DNA from: Arcobacter sp. FWKO B
GTDB lineage: Bacteria; Campylobacterota; Campylobacteria; Campylobacterales; Arcobacteraceae
DNA length: 64,000 nt
NCBI RefSeq assembly: GCF_014844135.1
Contig: NZ_CP041403.1
Location: forward strand, 496,001-560,000
Direction of reading: 5' to 3'
The notes below the pieces were generated by a model, which saw only the letters and a program-made list of their open reading frames with translations, searched no databases and was not told where the DNA came from. Shown piece by piece: positions 52,933 to 62,374 of this stretch. Numbering within the stretch: position 1 is the first letter of the stretch; every line of letters starts with the position of its first letter. The position numbers and the translations under genes are program-made.

Positions 52933-54327
52933 TCAATAACTACTATAAAATGACTTTAAAGCTTCACTATAAAGATCATTTGTTATATTTAGTGTTTTAT
53001 CTTCTTTTTTATATTCAAGCTTATTTAATAAATCTTTACTATATTTAGATTCTAACATTTTTAATTTTGTTAACTCATACTGTAAATATGTCAAATCTTT
53101 TGAAGATGGTACTATATGAGGTGTCAAAATAACAACAAGAGATATTTTATCTTTTGAGTCTTTATTATATTTAAACAAATTTCCAAAAATAGGTAACGAG
53201 CTAAAAAAAGGGACTGAATCTTCTATAACATTACTTTTATTTTTTATATATCCCCCTAATATCACATTTTCACCACTTTGAACGATAGCTGTTGTTTGTA
53301 TCTCTTTTTTATCACTAACTGGTGACAGTGAAGCTCCATTTTCACTTGCTTCTTCTTGTTGGACTTTTATATCTAGCATTACTTTATTATCACTAGTAAT
53401 TCTTGGTTTTACTTTAAGACTTAGTCCTATATCAACCCTTTCCATATTTGGTATAGGATTGCCGTTTTTATCTGTTGTTGTACTTGTTTGTATAGATTGT
53501 CTTTTACCTACATATATTGATGATTCTTGATTATTAAGTGCCAATATAGATGGTTCTGATATGATTTCAAGTGCATTATTAGTTTGTAACAAAGATAAAG
53601 TTGTCCAAAGATTTAAAGAACTTTTTACCAAACTTGTAGGATAGTTTAAATCAAAACCACTAGGGATTGTAACTTTTCCACCTTTTAATCCAAGCTCTGC
53701 TGAAAGAGTATATAGCGAGTTTCCACTAAGTAGTGCTGAATTTAATCCATATTTAAAACCAACTTCCCTAAAACCAATCTCACTTATCTCTATAATCTTT
53801 GCTTCTACATAAATTTGAAGTTTTTCAATATCAAGTTCTTTTATAAATGCTTCTAATTTATTTATATATTGCTCATTGCCATATAGTATAACAAGATTAC
53901 CATATCTGTCAACATCAACCGATGCATTATCTTTATCATAACTATTTGATATAATCTCTTGAATAAACTGTGCTTCTATATTTTTTAGTTCAATAATTTT
54001 TCTACTTTTTGTATTGATTTTACTTTTATCTACTATAGTAAAAATATCATTATTTTTTATAAGGGCATATCCATTTGCTTGTAGTGTTGTATCTAAAATA
54101 TTTTCAAGCTCATTTTCAGATATTTTTGAAAACAAAGCAAACTCAACACTCCCTTTTGGTTTATCTATCATTATTATATTTTTTTTTGTAGTTTTTGAGA
54201 CTAAATGTACAAAATCAACCAATTCAAGCTCTTTTACCCTTAAGTCAATTTTAGTATCTGCAAAAATAGTATTAGATAATATAATTGCATATAACATTAT
54301 TCTAAAAAGATAAAAAAAAAGATACAT
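52933..54327 (-). CDS. second secretin (GspD/PilQ/MshL-like), intact
   Basis: This 464-residue outer-membrane secretin has a signal peptide (MYLFFYLFRIMLYAIILSN), a short N-terminal domain (LELVDFVHLVSKTTKKNI), an N1-type domain (VDVDRYGNLVILYGNEQYI) and a complete barrel (IYVEAKIIEISEIGFREVGF, ISEPSILALNNQESSIYVG, TTAIVQSGENVILGGYI, VPFFSSLPIFGNLF). I chose the ATG at 54327 because aagggg precedes it. It is downstream of murD on the same strand and not part of a visible pilus or type II secretion operon, although it could serve one encoded elsewhere. Unlike the interrupted secretin it has no lipobox. Confidence 0.88.
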   Translation of the reverse strand: MYLFFYLFRIMLYAIILSNTIFADTKIDLRVKELELVDFVHLVSKTTKKNIIMIDKPKGSVEFALFSKISENELENILDTTLQANGYALIKNNDIFTIVDKSKINTKSRKIIELKNIEAQFIQEIISNSYDKDNASVDVDRYGNLVILYGNEQYINKLEAFIKELDIEKLQIYVEAKIIEISEIGFREVGFKYGLNSALLSGNSLYTLSAELGLKGGKVTIPSGFDLNYPTSLVKSSLNLWTTLSLLQTNNALEIISEPSILALNNQESSIYVGKRQSIQTSTTTDKNGNPIPNMERVDIGLSLKVKPRITSDNKVMLDIKVQQEEASENGASLSPVSDKKEIQTTAIVQSGENVILGGYIKNKSNVIEDSVPFFSSLPIFGNLFKYNKDSKDKISLVVILTPHIVPSSKDLTYLQYELTKLKMLESKYSKDLLNKLEYKKEDKTLNITNDLYSEALKSFYSSY

Positions 54328-54361
54328 TACTTGCCCCTTTTTCATAGAAGTTATTTGTTAT

Positions 54362-55510
54362 TTAAAGAGAAGCTACCAACTCTTTAAATGTTTCCCCTCT
54401 ATGTTTATATGATTTGAATTGATCTAAACTAGCTGCTGCTGGAGAAAGCATTGCAACACCATTTTTGTCCAATCTTAATGAAATTTCTTTTACTGCATTG
54501 TCAATAATATTACATATAACAACATCAATCCCAAACTCTTTTGAGAGCATTTCTAGCTTTTGTGCATTTGATCCTATTGCATATATGACTACATCGTAAT
54601 TCTTTAAATCTTTAAACAAAGGGACTAAATTTGCCCCTTTATCATCACCACCAAGAATTAAGTGAACTTTTTTATCTTTATAATTTGTCATTGCCCAAAT
54701 GGTAGCATCTAAATTTGTAGCTTTACTATCATCAACCCATAGTCTTTGTTGTTTATCATAAAATTCTTCTACTTTATGAGCATCAATTTTAAAACTATTT
54801 ATAAGTTCATAATCAGCCTTATCAAATAAAACTTTTGTTGTAGAAAGAGCCATAATAGCATCAAGTAAAAAAGGCTCTTTAAAATTAATTTTTGATATAT
54901 CTAAACCTAATTTTTGTGCAAGGTCATAAGAGTTCTCATAAGTTATTTTAAAGCCATTTGTAGGGTAATTTTCATACTTTTTGGGAATAATAGCCACTTC
55001 ACCCTCATATAAAAAATCAAGTGGTTTTAATTTTGACTTTTCATATTCTTCAAAACTACCATGCCAAGAAACATGGTCATCGGTTATAGGAAGTAAAAGA
55101 TAAATATTTGGTTTTGCACTATTTGTATAATGTAGCGTAAAAGATGAAGTTTCTAATACCCATATATTAGCATCTTTTGGGAGCTTTGCCAAAGGAACTC
55201 CAATATTTCCTCCAGCTACACCACCAAATGATTTTAATAAATGTTCACACATGGCAGTTGTAGTTGTTTTACCATTTGTTCCACTTATCCATATGGAAAA
55301 CCTATCTTTTTCTATCAAAAAATCATATTCACTAACAATATTTTTTGTTTTTTTAACCAGTGTATGATATGGAGGAATCCCAGGACTTACTACAGTTATT
55401 TCATCACTATTTTCATCAAACTCTGATATATTAGTATCATCATACACTTTTGCATTTGGATATTTTTCAAATATAGCACTAGCTGTGATACCTCTACCTA
55501 AAATTCTCAT
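54362..55510 (-). CDS. murD: UDP-N-acetylmuramoylalanine--D-glutamate ligase
   Basis: This 382-residue ligase adds D-Glu to UDP-MurNAc-L-Ala. It has the ATP loop SGTNGKTTTTAMCEHLL, the DHVSWHGSFEEYEKSKLKPL segment and VDDSKATNLDATIWAMTNY with GGDDKGANL. It is shorter than E. coli MurD, as is usual in Campylobacterota. The N-terminal Rossmann domain is compact (RILGRGITASAIFEKY). One base separates it from mraY. Confidence 0.95.
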   Translation of the reverse strand: MRILGRGITASAIFEKYPNAKVYDDTNISEFDENSDEITVVSPGIPPYHTLVKKTKNIVSEYDFLIEKDRFSIWISGTNGKTTTTAMCEHLLKSFGGVAGGNIGVPLAKLPKDANIWVLETSSFTLHYTNSAKPNIYLLLPITDDHVSWHGSFEEYEKSKLKPLDFLYEGEVAIIPKKYENYPTNGFKITYENSYDLAQKLGLDISKINFKEPFLLDAIMALSTTKVLFDKADYELINSFKIDAHKVEEFYDKQQRLWVDDSKATNLDATIWAMTNYKDKKVHLILGGDDKGANLVPLFKDLKNYDVVIYAIGSNAQKLEMLSKEFGIDVVICNIIDNAVKEISLRLDKNGVAMLSPAAASLDQFKSYKHRGETFKELVASL

Positions 55511-55511
55511 A

Positions 55512-56573
55512 CTATCTCACTTTTAGTGTCAATAATGCTAACAAGTTTGTCATAAATGCAATAATCCAAAATCTAACTATTATTTTATTTTCTTTCCAAC
55601 CAAGCTGTTCAAAATGGTGATGAATAGGAGCCATCAAAAAAACTCTTTTTTGTCTAAGTTTAAAACTTCCTACTTGCAATATAACTGAAATAGTCTCCAT
55701 AACAAAAACAAAACCAATTAAAAGCAATAATATCTCATTTTTTGAAACTATCGCCATATACCCCATAAAAGCACCAATAGATAAACTACCAGTGTCCCCC
55801 ATAAATACTTCTGCTGGATGGGAGTTATACCATAAAAATGCAATCATAGAACCTATAAAAGCAGCAGCAATAATAGTAAGCTCTCCACTTAGTCTAATAC
55901 TTGGTAAAAGTAAGTATTGGCTAATTACAAAGTTTCCAGCAATATAAACCAAAGCACCAAGAGAAAAAAATGCAATAATAGAAGGAACAACAGCCAAACC
56001 ATCCAATCCATCTGTTAAATTAACAGCATTTGTAGCTGAGACTATAACTATCACCCAAAAAAGAAGCGAAAAGAAATACATATCAAGTACAGGATTTTTA
56101 TAAAATGGTACATATAAAAGTGTATCATGTCCACCAAAAAACAATAACAAACCTACAATTAAAGCAGCACCAATTTGCATAAACATTTTTGCTCTAGGAG
56201 TTAATCCAGCTGAGTTTTTATTATGCATTATTTTAGATAAATCATCTTTAAGCCCAATCAGTGCAAATAATATTATTACAACAATCCCACCTACAACATA
56301 TATATTGTTTAACTTCGCAGTAAGAAGTGTAGCAACTATTGTACTAAATACAAAAACAATACCACCCATAGTTGGTGTACCAGCTTTATTTTGGTGAGTT
56401 TTAGGGGCTAGTTCATAGATTGGTTGTGAACTTTTTTGCTTTTTTGCCCACCTAATAAAATAAGGCATCAAAAATAATGCCATAAAAAAAGAGATTGCAA
56501 AAGCAATCCCAGCTCTAACAGTAATATACTGAAAAATATTTATATCGAATAAATTATATAAAGAATAAAACAA
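55512..56573 (-). CDS. mraY: phospho-N-acetylmuramoyl-pentapeptide transferase
   Basis: This integral-membrane enzyme makes lipid I. It has 353 residues and about ten helices: PTMGGIVFVFSTIVA, LKDDLSKIMHNKN, NAVNLTDGLDGLAV, MGDTGSLSIGAFMG and the APIHHHFEQLGWKENKI loop. I chose the TTG at 56573 because it gives the 353-residue length of campylobacterial MraY and has agagg upstream. The ATG at 56657 would overlap gpmI and add 28 unlikely residues. Confidence 0.94.
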   Translation of the reverse strand: MFYSLYNLFDINIFQYITVRAGIAFAISFFMALFLMPYFIRWAKKQKSSQPIYELAPKTHQNKAGTPTMGGIVFVFSTIVATLLTAKLNNIYVVGGIVVIILFALIGLKDDLSKIMHNKNSAGLTPRAKMFMQIGAALIVGLLLFFGGHDTLLYVPFYKNPVLDMYFFSLLFWVIVIVSATNAVNLTDGLDGLAVVPSIIAFFSLGALVYIAGNFVISQYLLLPSIRLSGELTIIAAAFIGSMIAFLWYNSHPAEVFMGDTGSLSIGAFMGYMAIVSKNEILLLLIGFVFVMETISVILQVGSFKLRQKRVFLMAPIHHHFEQLGWKENKIIVRFWIIAFMTNLLALLTLKVR

Positions 56574-56593
56574 ACTTTTAACCTCTGAAATGG

Positions 56594-56599
56594 TATAAT
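56594..56599 (+). promoter_or_regulatory. candidate -10 element for gpmI
   Basis: TATAAT lies 46 bases before the gpmI start in the mraY-gpmI divergent spacer, preceded by a TG two bases earlier. The assignment rests on motif and position only. Confidence 0.4.
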
Positions 56600-56641
56600 G
56601 TATGTGATTATACAAAATATTTGTTTTAAAAGGGTTTAAAA

Positions 56642-58129
56642 TTGTTGCAAAATACAACTAAAAAAGTAATTTTAATTATTACAGATGGGATAGGATACAA
56701 TCCAAAAAGTGAGTATAACGCTTTTTTGAATGCAAAAAAGCCTACTTATGATTATTTATTTGAAAATGTACCAAATTCTTTGATAAAAACTTATGGCTTA
56801 TCAGTAGGACTTCCAGAAGGACAAATGGGAAATAGTGAAGTTGGACACATGTGTTTAGGTAGTGGTAGAATATTATATCAAGATTTAGTAAAAGTAAATC
56901 TAGCTGTAGAAAACAATACATTAAAAGATAATGAAATTTTAAAAAATATTCTTTCAAAATCGAACAATATACATCTTATAGGACTTGCAAGTGATGGTGG
57001 AGTACACTCTCATATAGACCATATTATTGAATTTGCAAAAATTGCACAACAATCTGGTAAAAAAGTGTTTTTACACCCTATAACAGATGGCAGAGATGTA
57101 AGCCCTACTAGCTCACACAAATATATCAAACAACTTCTATCAATTTGTAGTGAAAATATAAAACTAGCTACAATAAGTGGTAGATTTTATACAATGGATA
57201 GGGATAATAGATGGGATAGAGTACAAAAAGGGTATGATGTTATTGCTAATGCAAAGAATAAAACAAATCTAACTCCGTTAGAATATGTAGACTCTCAGTA
57301 CTCAAAAGAGATTTATGACGAATTCTTAGAACCAGCCTCTTTTGATGGATATAATGGAATAGAAGAGAATGATGGACTTATTTTTTGTAACTTTAGAAGT
57401 GATAGAGCAAGAGAAATATCTAATGCATTTGCAAATAGTGAATTTAATCATTTTGAGACAAAAAAAGTTGTTCTAAATATTGCTACTTTAACTCAATATG
57501 ACAAAAATCTTCCACTTCCTGTATTATTTCCTAAAGATAATGTAACAAATACTCTAGCTCAAACTATAAGTGATGCTAAACTTAGTCAATTTCATACTGC
57601 TGAAACTGAAAAATATGCACATGTTACTTTTTTCTTCAATGGTGGGAAGGAAGAGCCTTTTACAGGGGAAGATAGGGTTTTAATACCATCACCTAAAGTT
57701 GCAACATATGATTTAAAACCTCAAATGTCAGCTCCAGAAGTTGGTAATGCAGTTTTAGAAGCTATAAATAAAGGGTATGATTTTATAGTAGTAAATTTTG
57801 CAAATGGTGATATGGTTGGGCATACTGGTGTATATGAAGCTGGTATAAAAGCAGTTGAAGCAGTAGATGAGCAAATAGGAAAAATACTAAATCTTGGAAA
57901 AGAAAAAGGGTATTCTTTTGTTATTACAAGCGACCATGGGAACTGTGAAATGATGAGAGATGACAACGGAGAAACACTTACTAATCATACAGTTGGTGAT
58001 GTATACTGTTTTGTAGTAGATGAAAATGTAAAAGAGATTAAAAATGGTGGATTAAACAATATTGCACCAACTGTACTTAAACTTATGAATTTAGAAATAC
58101 CAAAAGAAATGGATGAACCTTTATGTTAA
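56642..58129 (+). CDS. gpmI: 2,3-bisphosphoglycerate-independent phosphoglycerate mutase
   Basis: This 495-residue glycolytic and gluconeogenic enzyme interconverts 3- and 2-phosphoglycerate using two Mn ions. Motifs: [19 protein letters not shown], the catalytic Ser in [49 protein letters not shown] and the C-terminal [12 protein letters not shown] and [11 protein letters not shown]. The start is TTG at 56642 or 56645; both are in frame. It overlaps the next gene by seven bases. Confidence 0.95.
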   Translation: MLQNTTKKVILIITDGIGYNPKSEYNAFLNAKKPTYDYLFENVPNSLIKTYGLSVGLPEGQMGNSEVGHMCLGSGRILYQDLVKVNLAVENNTLKDNEILKNILSKSNNIHLIGLASDGGVHSHIDHIIEFAKIAQQSGKKVFLHPITDGRDVSPTSSHKYIKQLLSICSENIKLATISGRFYTMDRDNRWDRVQKGYDVIANAKNKTNLTPLEYVDSQYSKEIYDEFLEPASFDGYNGIEENDGLIFCNFRSDRAREISNAFANSEFNHFETKKVVLNIATLTQYDKNLPLPVLFPKDNVTNTLAQTISDAKLSQFHTAETEKYAHVTFFFNGGKEEPFTGEDRVLIPSPKVATYDLKPQMSAPEVGNAVLEAINKGYDFIVVNFANGDMVGHTGVYEAGIKAVEAVDEQIGKILNLGKEKGYSFVITSDHGNCEMMRDDNGETLTNHTVGDVYCFVVDENVKEIKNGGLNNIAPTVLKLMNLEIPKEMDEPLC

Positions 58130-58521
58130 AAAATAGCAAAATATTAAACGATTTAAGAACAATAAAACTACTTATTGTTGAAGATGGTGAAGATATTATT
58201 AAAATTATGGATAATACTTTCAAATCTTTAGTAAAAGAGATTTACTTAGCTTATAACCCAAAAGATGGCTTAGAATTATATCACAAAGTACAACCTGATA
58301 TTATTCTTACAGATATCAGAATGCCTCGTGCACATGATGGAAATGATTTTATTAAAAACATCAGAGAACTAAACAAAAATATACCTATTATTGTAGTATC
58401 TGCATATAGTCATGATTTAGCAAACAAAGAACTTGTAAACTTTGTTATGGATAAACCAATAGATTTTGAAAAACTTATCCATTTGATTGATGAAGCTTTA
58501 TTCACTGCAACAAAAGAGTAA
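58123..58521 (+). CDS. CheY-like single-domain response regulator
   Basis: This is a 132-residue receiver domain with no output domain. The acidic pair is in [10 protein letters not shown], the phospho-acceptor Asp in [10 protein letters not shown], the Ser/Thr switch in IIVVSAYS and the Lys in FVMDKPID. A 12-residue leader precedes the domain. It overlaps gpmI and lies three bases before the ABC ATPase gene, so it is in an unusual operon. Its partner kinase is not visible. Confidence 0.87.
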   Translation: MLKNSKILNDLRTIKLLIVEDGEDIIKIMDNTFKSLVKEIYLAYNPKDGLELYHKVQPDIILTDIRMPRAHDGNDFIKNIRELNKNIPIIVVSAYSHDLANKELVNFVMDKPIDFEKLIHLIDEALFTATKE

Positions 58522-58524
58522 CGA

Positions 58525-59217
58525 TTGATAAAAATTAAAACCCTAAAAATCTCCAATGAGTCATTAAAAACTCTTGTTGACATATCTTTTGATATCAATA
58601 CAACCACTGCCCTGATTGGGGAGAGTGGAAGTGGGAAATCTTTGACTATTAAGTCAATTTTAGGGCTTTTACCATCAAATCTTATGGCAACTACAGATAT
58701 TCAAAGTGATTTTTTACTAGATTATCATAATGTTGGTTTTGTTCCTCAAAATCCTTTTACTTCACTATCTCCTCTTACAAAAATTTCTAAACAATTTTTT
58801 TGTGAAACAGATAGACAAATTGAACTTTTGGAACTTGTGGGATTGGAAAAAGGTTTACTAAATCGTTTTCCTAGTGAACTAAGTGGAGGACAATTACAAA
58901 GAGTTATTATAGCTTTATCTTTAAGTAACAATCCAAAACTACTTTTACTTGATGAGCCGACAACAGCTCTTGACACAAAGAGTAAAGATACTGTTTTAGA
59001 ACTCATAGAACATATCTCAAAAAAACTTTCTATTAAATTGCTGTTTGTAACACATGATATTTCATCCATAGAATCTATTTGTGATGATATAGTTATTATA
59101 AAAAATGGTATTATAGTAGAATCTGGCAAAACTGCAAAAGTATTGCAAAATCCAACAAATAGTTACACAAAAGAGTTGCTAGAAGCAAATTTTAAATATA
59201 GAGAAAAAAGAGCATAA
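58525..59217 (+). CDS. peptide-type ABC transporter ATPase (DppD/DppF-like)
   Basis: This 230-residue ATP-binding protein has Walker A LIGESGSGKSLTIKSILGLL, a Q-loop in VPQNPFTSLSPL, signature ELSGGQLQRVIIALSL, Walker B LLLLDEPTTALD and H-loop FVTHDISS. It is shorter than full DppD/DppF (~320 residues) and lacks their C-terminal oligopeptide domain. The start is TTG. No permease is adjacent, but a DppB-type permease is encoded alone at 12540-13499. Confidence 0.85.
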   Translation: MIKIKTLKISNESLKTLVDISFDINTTTALIGESGSGKSLTIKSILGLLPSNLMATTDIQSDFLLDYHNVGFVPQNPFTSLSPLTKISKQFFCETDRQIELLELVGLEKGLLNRFPSELSGGQLQRVIIALSLSNNPKLLLLDEPTTALDTKSKDTVLELIEHISKKLSIKLLFVTHDISSIESICDDIVIIKNGIIVESGKTAKVLQNPTNSYTKELLEANFKYREKRA

Positions 59218-59219
59218 AA

Positions 59220-61157
59220 ATGATATTAAGGTTTTTATTAACTGTTATTATAACAGCTATTATAGGTGTTGTGTTGTTTGTATTATTTATATATTCTCAA
59301 ATCAGATTTGATTTGGATAAAATAGTTGATTACAAACCCCGTTTAACTACACAGTTTTTTGATAGAAATGGTGAATTAGTTGCAAATATTTTTGATAATG
59401 AACACAGAATATTAGTACCATATGATGAAATACCATCTAGACTTATTGAAGCACTAGTTGCTATTGAAGATACACATTTTTTTGAACACAATGGCATAAA
59501 TATAGAAGCTATCAGTAGAGCCATGATAAAAAATATCCAATCAGGCAAATTTGTAGAAGGGGCTAGTACACTTACACAACAACTTGTCAAAACAATGCTT
59601 TTAACAAGAGAGAAAAAAATAGATAGAAAAATAAAAGAAGCTATTCTTTCCATAACACTCGAACAAATTTTAACAAAAGAAGAGATTTTATTTAGATACT
59701 TTAATGAAATATATTTTGGGCATGGATATTATGGTGTTAAAACTGCAAGTTTAGGATATTTTAAAAAAGAATTATATGAACTAAATCTCAAAGAAATTGC
59801 AATGCTTGTTTCACTACCAAGAGCACCAAGCTTTTATGATCCAACTAAAAATTACAAATTTTCACTAGCTCGTGCTAATGTTGTATTAAAAAGAATGAAT
59901 GATTTAGGTTGGATAAGTGATCAAGAATATGCAAAATATGTTGAGTATCAACCAACTGTGTATGATGAAACACTTACTCAAAATAAAGCACCTTATGTAA
60001 TAGATGAAGTTCTAAGAACAACAGCAAATACACTGCCAGATATCAGAACTGGTGGATATAATATAGAACTTACTATTGATTTAAAAACTCAGCAAATTGC
60101 TCAAAATTCTCTTGTGTATGGCTATAATCAAATAAAACAAAGAGATTCAGCTGAAAAGTTTTCACAAGCATTAAATGGTGCTATGGTTGTTTTAGAAAGT
60201 AAGACAGGTGAGATTCTTGCTCTTGTTGGGGGAATTGACTATAATATATCATCATTTAATAGAGCAACTCAAACAAAAAGACAACCAGGAAGTAGTGCAA
60301 AACCATTTTTTTATCAAATAGCACTTGATCTAGGATATGCAACAAACTCAAGCCTTGCAGATATTTCAAGAACTTATCAGTATACGCAAGGGGATGAAGA
60401 AAAAGTTTGGCAACCGACAAACTATGAAAATAATCTAAAAGGATTCGTTCCTTTAAAAGAGGCTTTAACTTATTCAAGAAATCTAGCAACAATAAATCTA
60501 GTAGGTGATATAGGAATTGATATAGTATATGACAAAATTTTATCATATGGTTTTAAAAATATTCCAAAAGATATGTCGATATCATTAGGAAGCTTTGGTA
60601 TTTCTCCACTTGAACTAAGTCATATGTATACTATGTTTTCAAATAATGGGCAAAAAGTAACCCCTATGTTAATGAAATCATTAACCAATAAAAATGGACA
60701 AACAATAGTTTTTGAAACACAAAAAGAGTATGTTACTTCACCAGAACAAATATATCTTATGACAGATATTCTAAAAAATGTTGTAACAAGTGGAACTGGT
60801 AGAGGTGCAAGGGTTAATGGTATTGAACTAGCTGGAAAAACTGGTACTACAAATAGTAATGTAGACAACTGGTTTTGTGGATATTCTCCATCAATACAAG
60901 TTGTTGTTTGGTTTGGAAATGATGATAATACACCTATGTCAAGGACTGAAACAGGAGGTAGAAGTACTGCTCAAGTTTTTGGATACTTTTATGATAATAT
61001 ACTAAAAATATATCCTCAACTTCCAAGAACATTTGAAGTTCCAAGTGGTGTATATGAAACTACAATAAATGGGAAAAAAGAGTACTATACTGATACATCA
61101 AGACTTGAAACACCACAAAGCACACCTATTCCTGAACAAAATAAATTTATATTTTAA
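59220..61157 (+). CDS. class A penicillin-binding protein (PBP1A)
   Basis: This is a 645-residue bifunctional peptidoglycan synthase with an N-terminal membrane anchor. The glycosyltransferase domain (~50-230) has EDTHFFEHNGINIEAISRAM, GASTLTQQLVKTMLL and the NEIYFGHGYYGV segment. The transpeptidase domain has the nucleophile Ser in RQPGSSAKPFFYQIALD, SRNLATINL and KTGTTNSNVDNWF. It ends with a short Pro/Gln tail. The stop is followed by a strong terminator. Confidence 0.95.
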   Translation: MILRFLLTVIITAIIGVVLFVLFIYSQIRFDLDKIVDYKPRLTTQFFDRNGELVANIFDNEHRILVPYDEIPSRLIEALVAIEDTHFFEHNGINIEAISRAMIKNIQSGKFVEGASTLTQQLVKTMLLTREKKIDRKIKEAILSITLEQILTKEEILFRYFNEIYFGHGYYGVKTASLGYFKKELYELNLKEIAMLVSLPRAPSFYDPTKNYKFSLARANVVLKRMNDLGWISDQEYAKYVEYQPTVYDETLTQNKAPYVIDEVLRTTANTLPDIRTGGYNIELTIDLKTQQIAQNSLVYGYNQIKQRDSAEKFSQALNGAMVVLESKTGEILALVGGIDYNISSFNRATQTKRQPGSSAKPFFYQIALDLGYATNSSLADISRTYQYTQGDEEKVWQPTNYENNLKGFVPLKEALTYSRNLATINLVGDIGIDIVYDKILSYGFKNIPKDMSISLGSFGISPLELSHMYTMFSNNGQKVTPMLMKSLTNKNGQTIVFETQKEYVTSPEQIYLMTDILKNVVTSGTGRGARVNGIELAGKTGTTNSNVDNWFCGYSPSIQVVVWFGNDDNTPMSRTETGGRSTAQVFGYFYDNILKIYPQLPRTFEVPSGVYETTINGKKEYYTDTSRLETPQSTPIPEQNKFIF

Positions 61158-61174
61158 ACCATAAAAAACCAATA

Positions 61175-61206
61175 AAAAAGCCCTTTAGAAAACTAAAGGG
61201 CTTTTT
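61175..61206. terminator. intrinsic terminator between convergent genes
   Basis: AAAAAGCCCTTTAG and CTAAAGGGCTTTTT form a perfect 14-bp stem with an AAAA loop. It serves the PBP gene and, from the other side, the PPK2 operon. Confidence 0.92.
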
Positions 61207-61248
61207 AAATTTAAAAGAAAAGACTAATAATCCTTTTCGAGGAAAGGA

Positions 61249-62373
61249 TTAATAATCCTTTTGTTTTCTCATACGAGCTAGTTCTTTTTGAACACTTATA
61301 TTTATCTCTTCATTTGGCATATAATCAAGTGCTGTATTTCTATTTGGATAATCAACACTATTTAAAATAATCTTAACAGCTTCAAGCCTAGCCTTATGTT
61401 TATCATCACTTCTTACTACATACCAAGGAGCTGGATTTGAATTTGTTCTTTTTAACATCTCATATTTTTTTTCACTAAAATCATCCCATAAATCTTGAGC
61501 TTGTAAATCAACTTCGCTAAGTTTCCATTGTCTAAGTGGGTCAGTCATCCTTCGCTCAAATCTTCTAAGTTGTTCAGATTTTGAAACACTAAAATAAAGT
61601 TTTATTAAAATGATATTTTGTCTAACAAGATCATGTTCAAAATTTACAACATCTTCCATAAATATATCATGTTCTTCTTGCGTACAAAAACCAAATATAG
61701 GTTCAACCATAGCACGATTGTACCAACTTCTATCAAATAATACAACCTCGCCACCAGTTGGGAAGTGTTCTATATATCTTTGGAAAAACCATTGACTTCT
61801 TTGTGTTTCAGTAGGCTTTCCAAGGGCTACTACACGATAATGCTTATTATTCATATATCTTGTAATTCTTCTAATAGCACCCCCTTTTCCAGAAGCATCA
61901 CGCCCTTCAAAAAGGATAATCATCTTTTTACTTGTAGCTTCTAAATAATTTTGCATTTTTATAAGCTCTATTTGATAAGGTTTCATCTCTTCTGAATCAT
62001 AAAAACCTTGTATGGCTTCTTTTAGTGCATCAATATTGTACCCTTCATAATTACCTAGAACCATTCTCATATCTTCACACTCTTTTGGCAATTTTGTACT
62101 TCTTGGATGTACAACTTTTGGTACAGTAGTTTGTTTTGGAGTAATAGTTTTTGAAGATGCTTTATTTGTTGTTAATGACTCTTTATATTTTTCCAATAAA
62201 GCATATGCACTATCATCTGTAAGTTTATTTTTTTTAGAATATCCCAAAACTTTTACATACCTTTTTTTATTTAATTGGAACCTTGCTATATACTTAAAAC
62301 CAAATACTTGATGTTCCTCATTAGATATAAAAAGTCCAGCATAAGCAGTTTTATTAAATTCATTTAAATTCAT
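61249..62373 (-). CDS. polyphosphate kinase 2 with integrase-like N-terminal extension
   Basis: This is a 374-residue PPK2. The catalytic part starts near residue 100: Walker A in ILFEGRDASGKGGAIRRI, lid region with QRYIEHFPTGGEVVLFDRSWYNRAMVEP and Walker B-type text (read in pieces), then PLRQWKLSEVDLQAQDLW and WYVVRSDDKHKAR. Residues ~1-65 (FKYIARFQLNKKRYVKVLGY, KKNKLTDDSAYALLEKYK) resemble the DNA-binding N-terminus of phage integrases. A Thr/Pro-rich linker joins the two. I chose the ATG at 62373 with gagg upstream. It follows another PPK2 gene by one base. Confidence 0.85.
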   Translation of the reverse strand: MNLNEFNKTAYAGLFISNEEHQVFGFKYIARFQLNKKRYVKVLGYSKKNKLTDDSAYALLEKYKESLTTNKASSKTITPKQTTVPKVVHPRSTKLPKECEDMRMVLGNYEGYNIDALKEAIQGFYDSEEMKPYQIELIKMQNYLEATSKKMIILFEGRDASGKGGAIRRITRYMNNKHYRVVALGKPTETQRSQWFFQRYIEHFPTGGEVVLFDRSWYNRAMVEPIFGFCTQEEHDIFMEDVVNFEHDLVRQNIILIKLYFSVSKSEQLRRFERRMTDPLRQWKLSEVDLQAQDLWDDFSEKKYEMLKRTNSNPAPWYVVRSDDKHKARLEAVKIILNSVDYPNRNTALDYMPNEEINISVQKELARMRKQKDY

Positions 62374-62374
62374 A

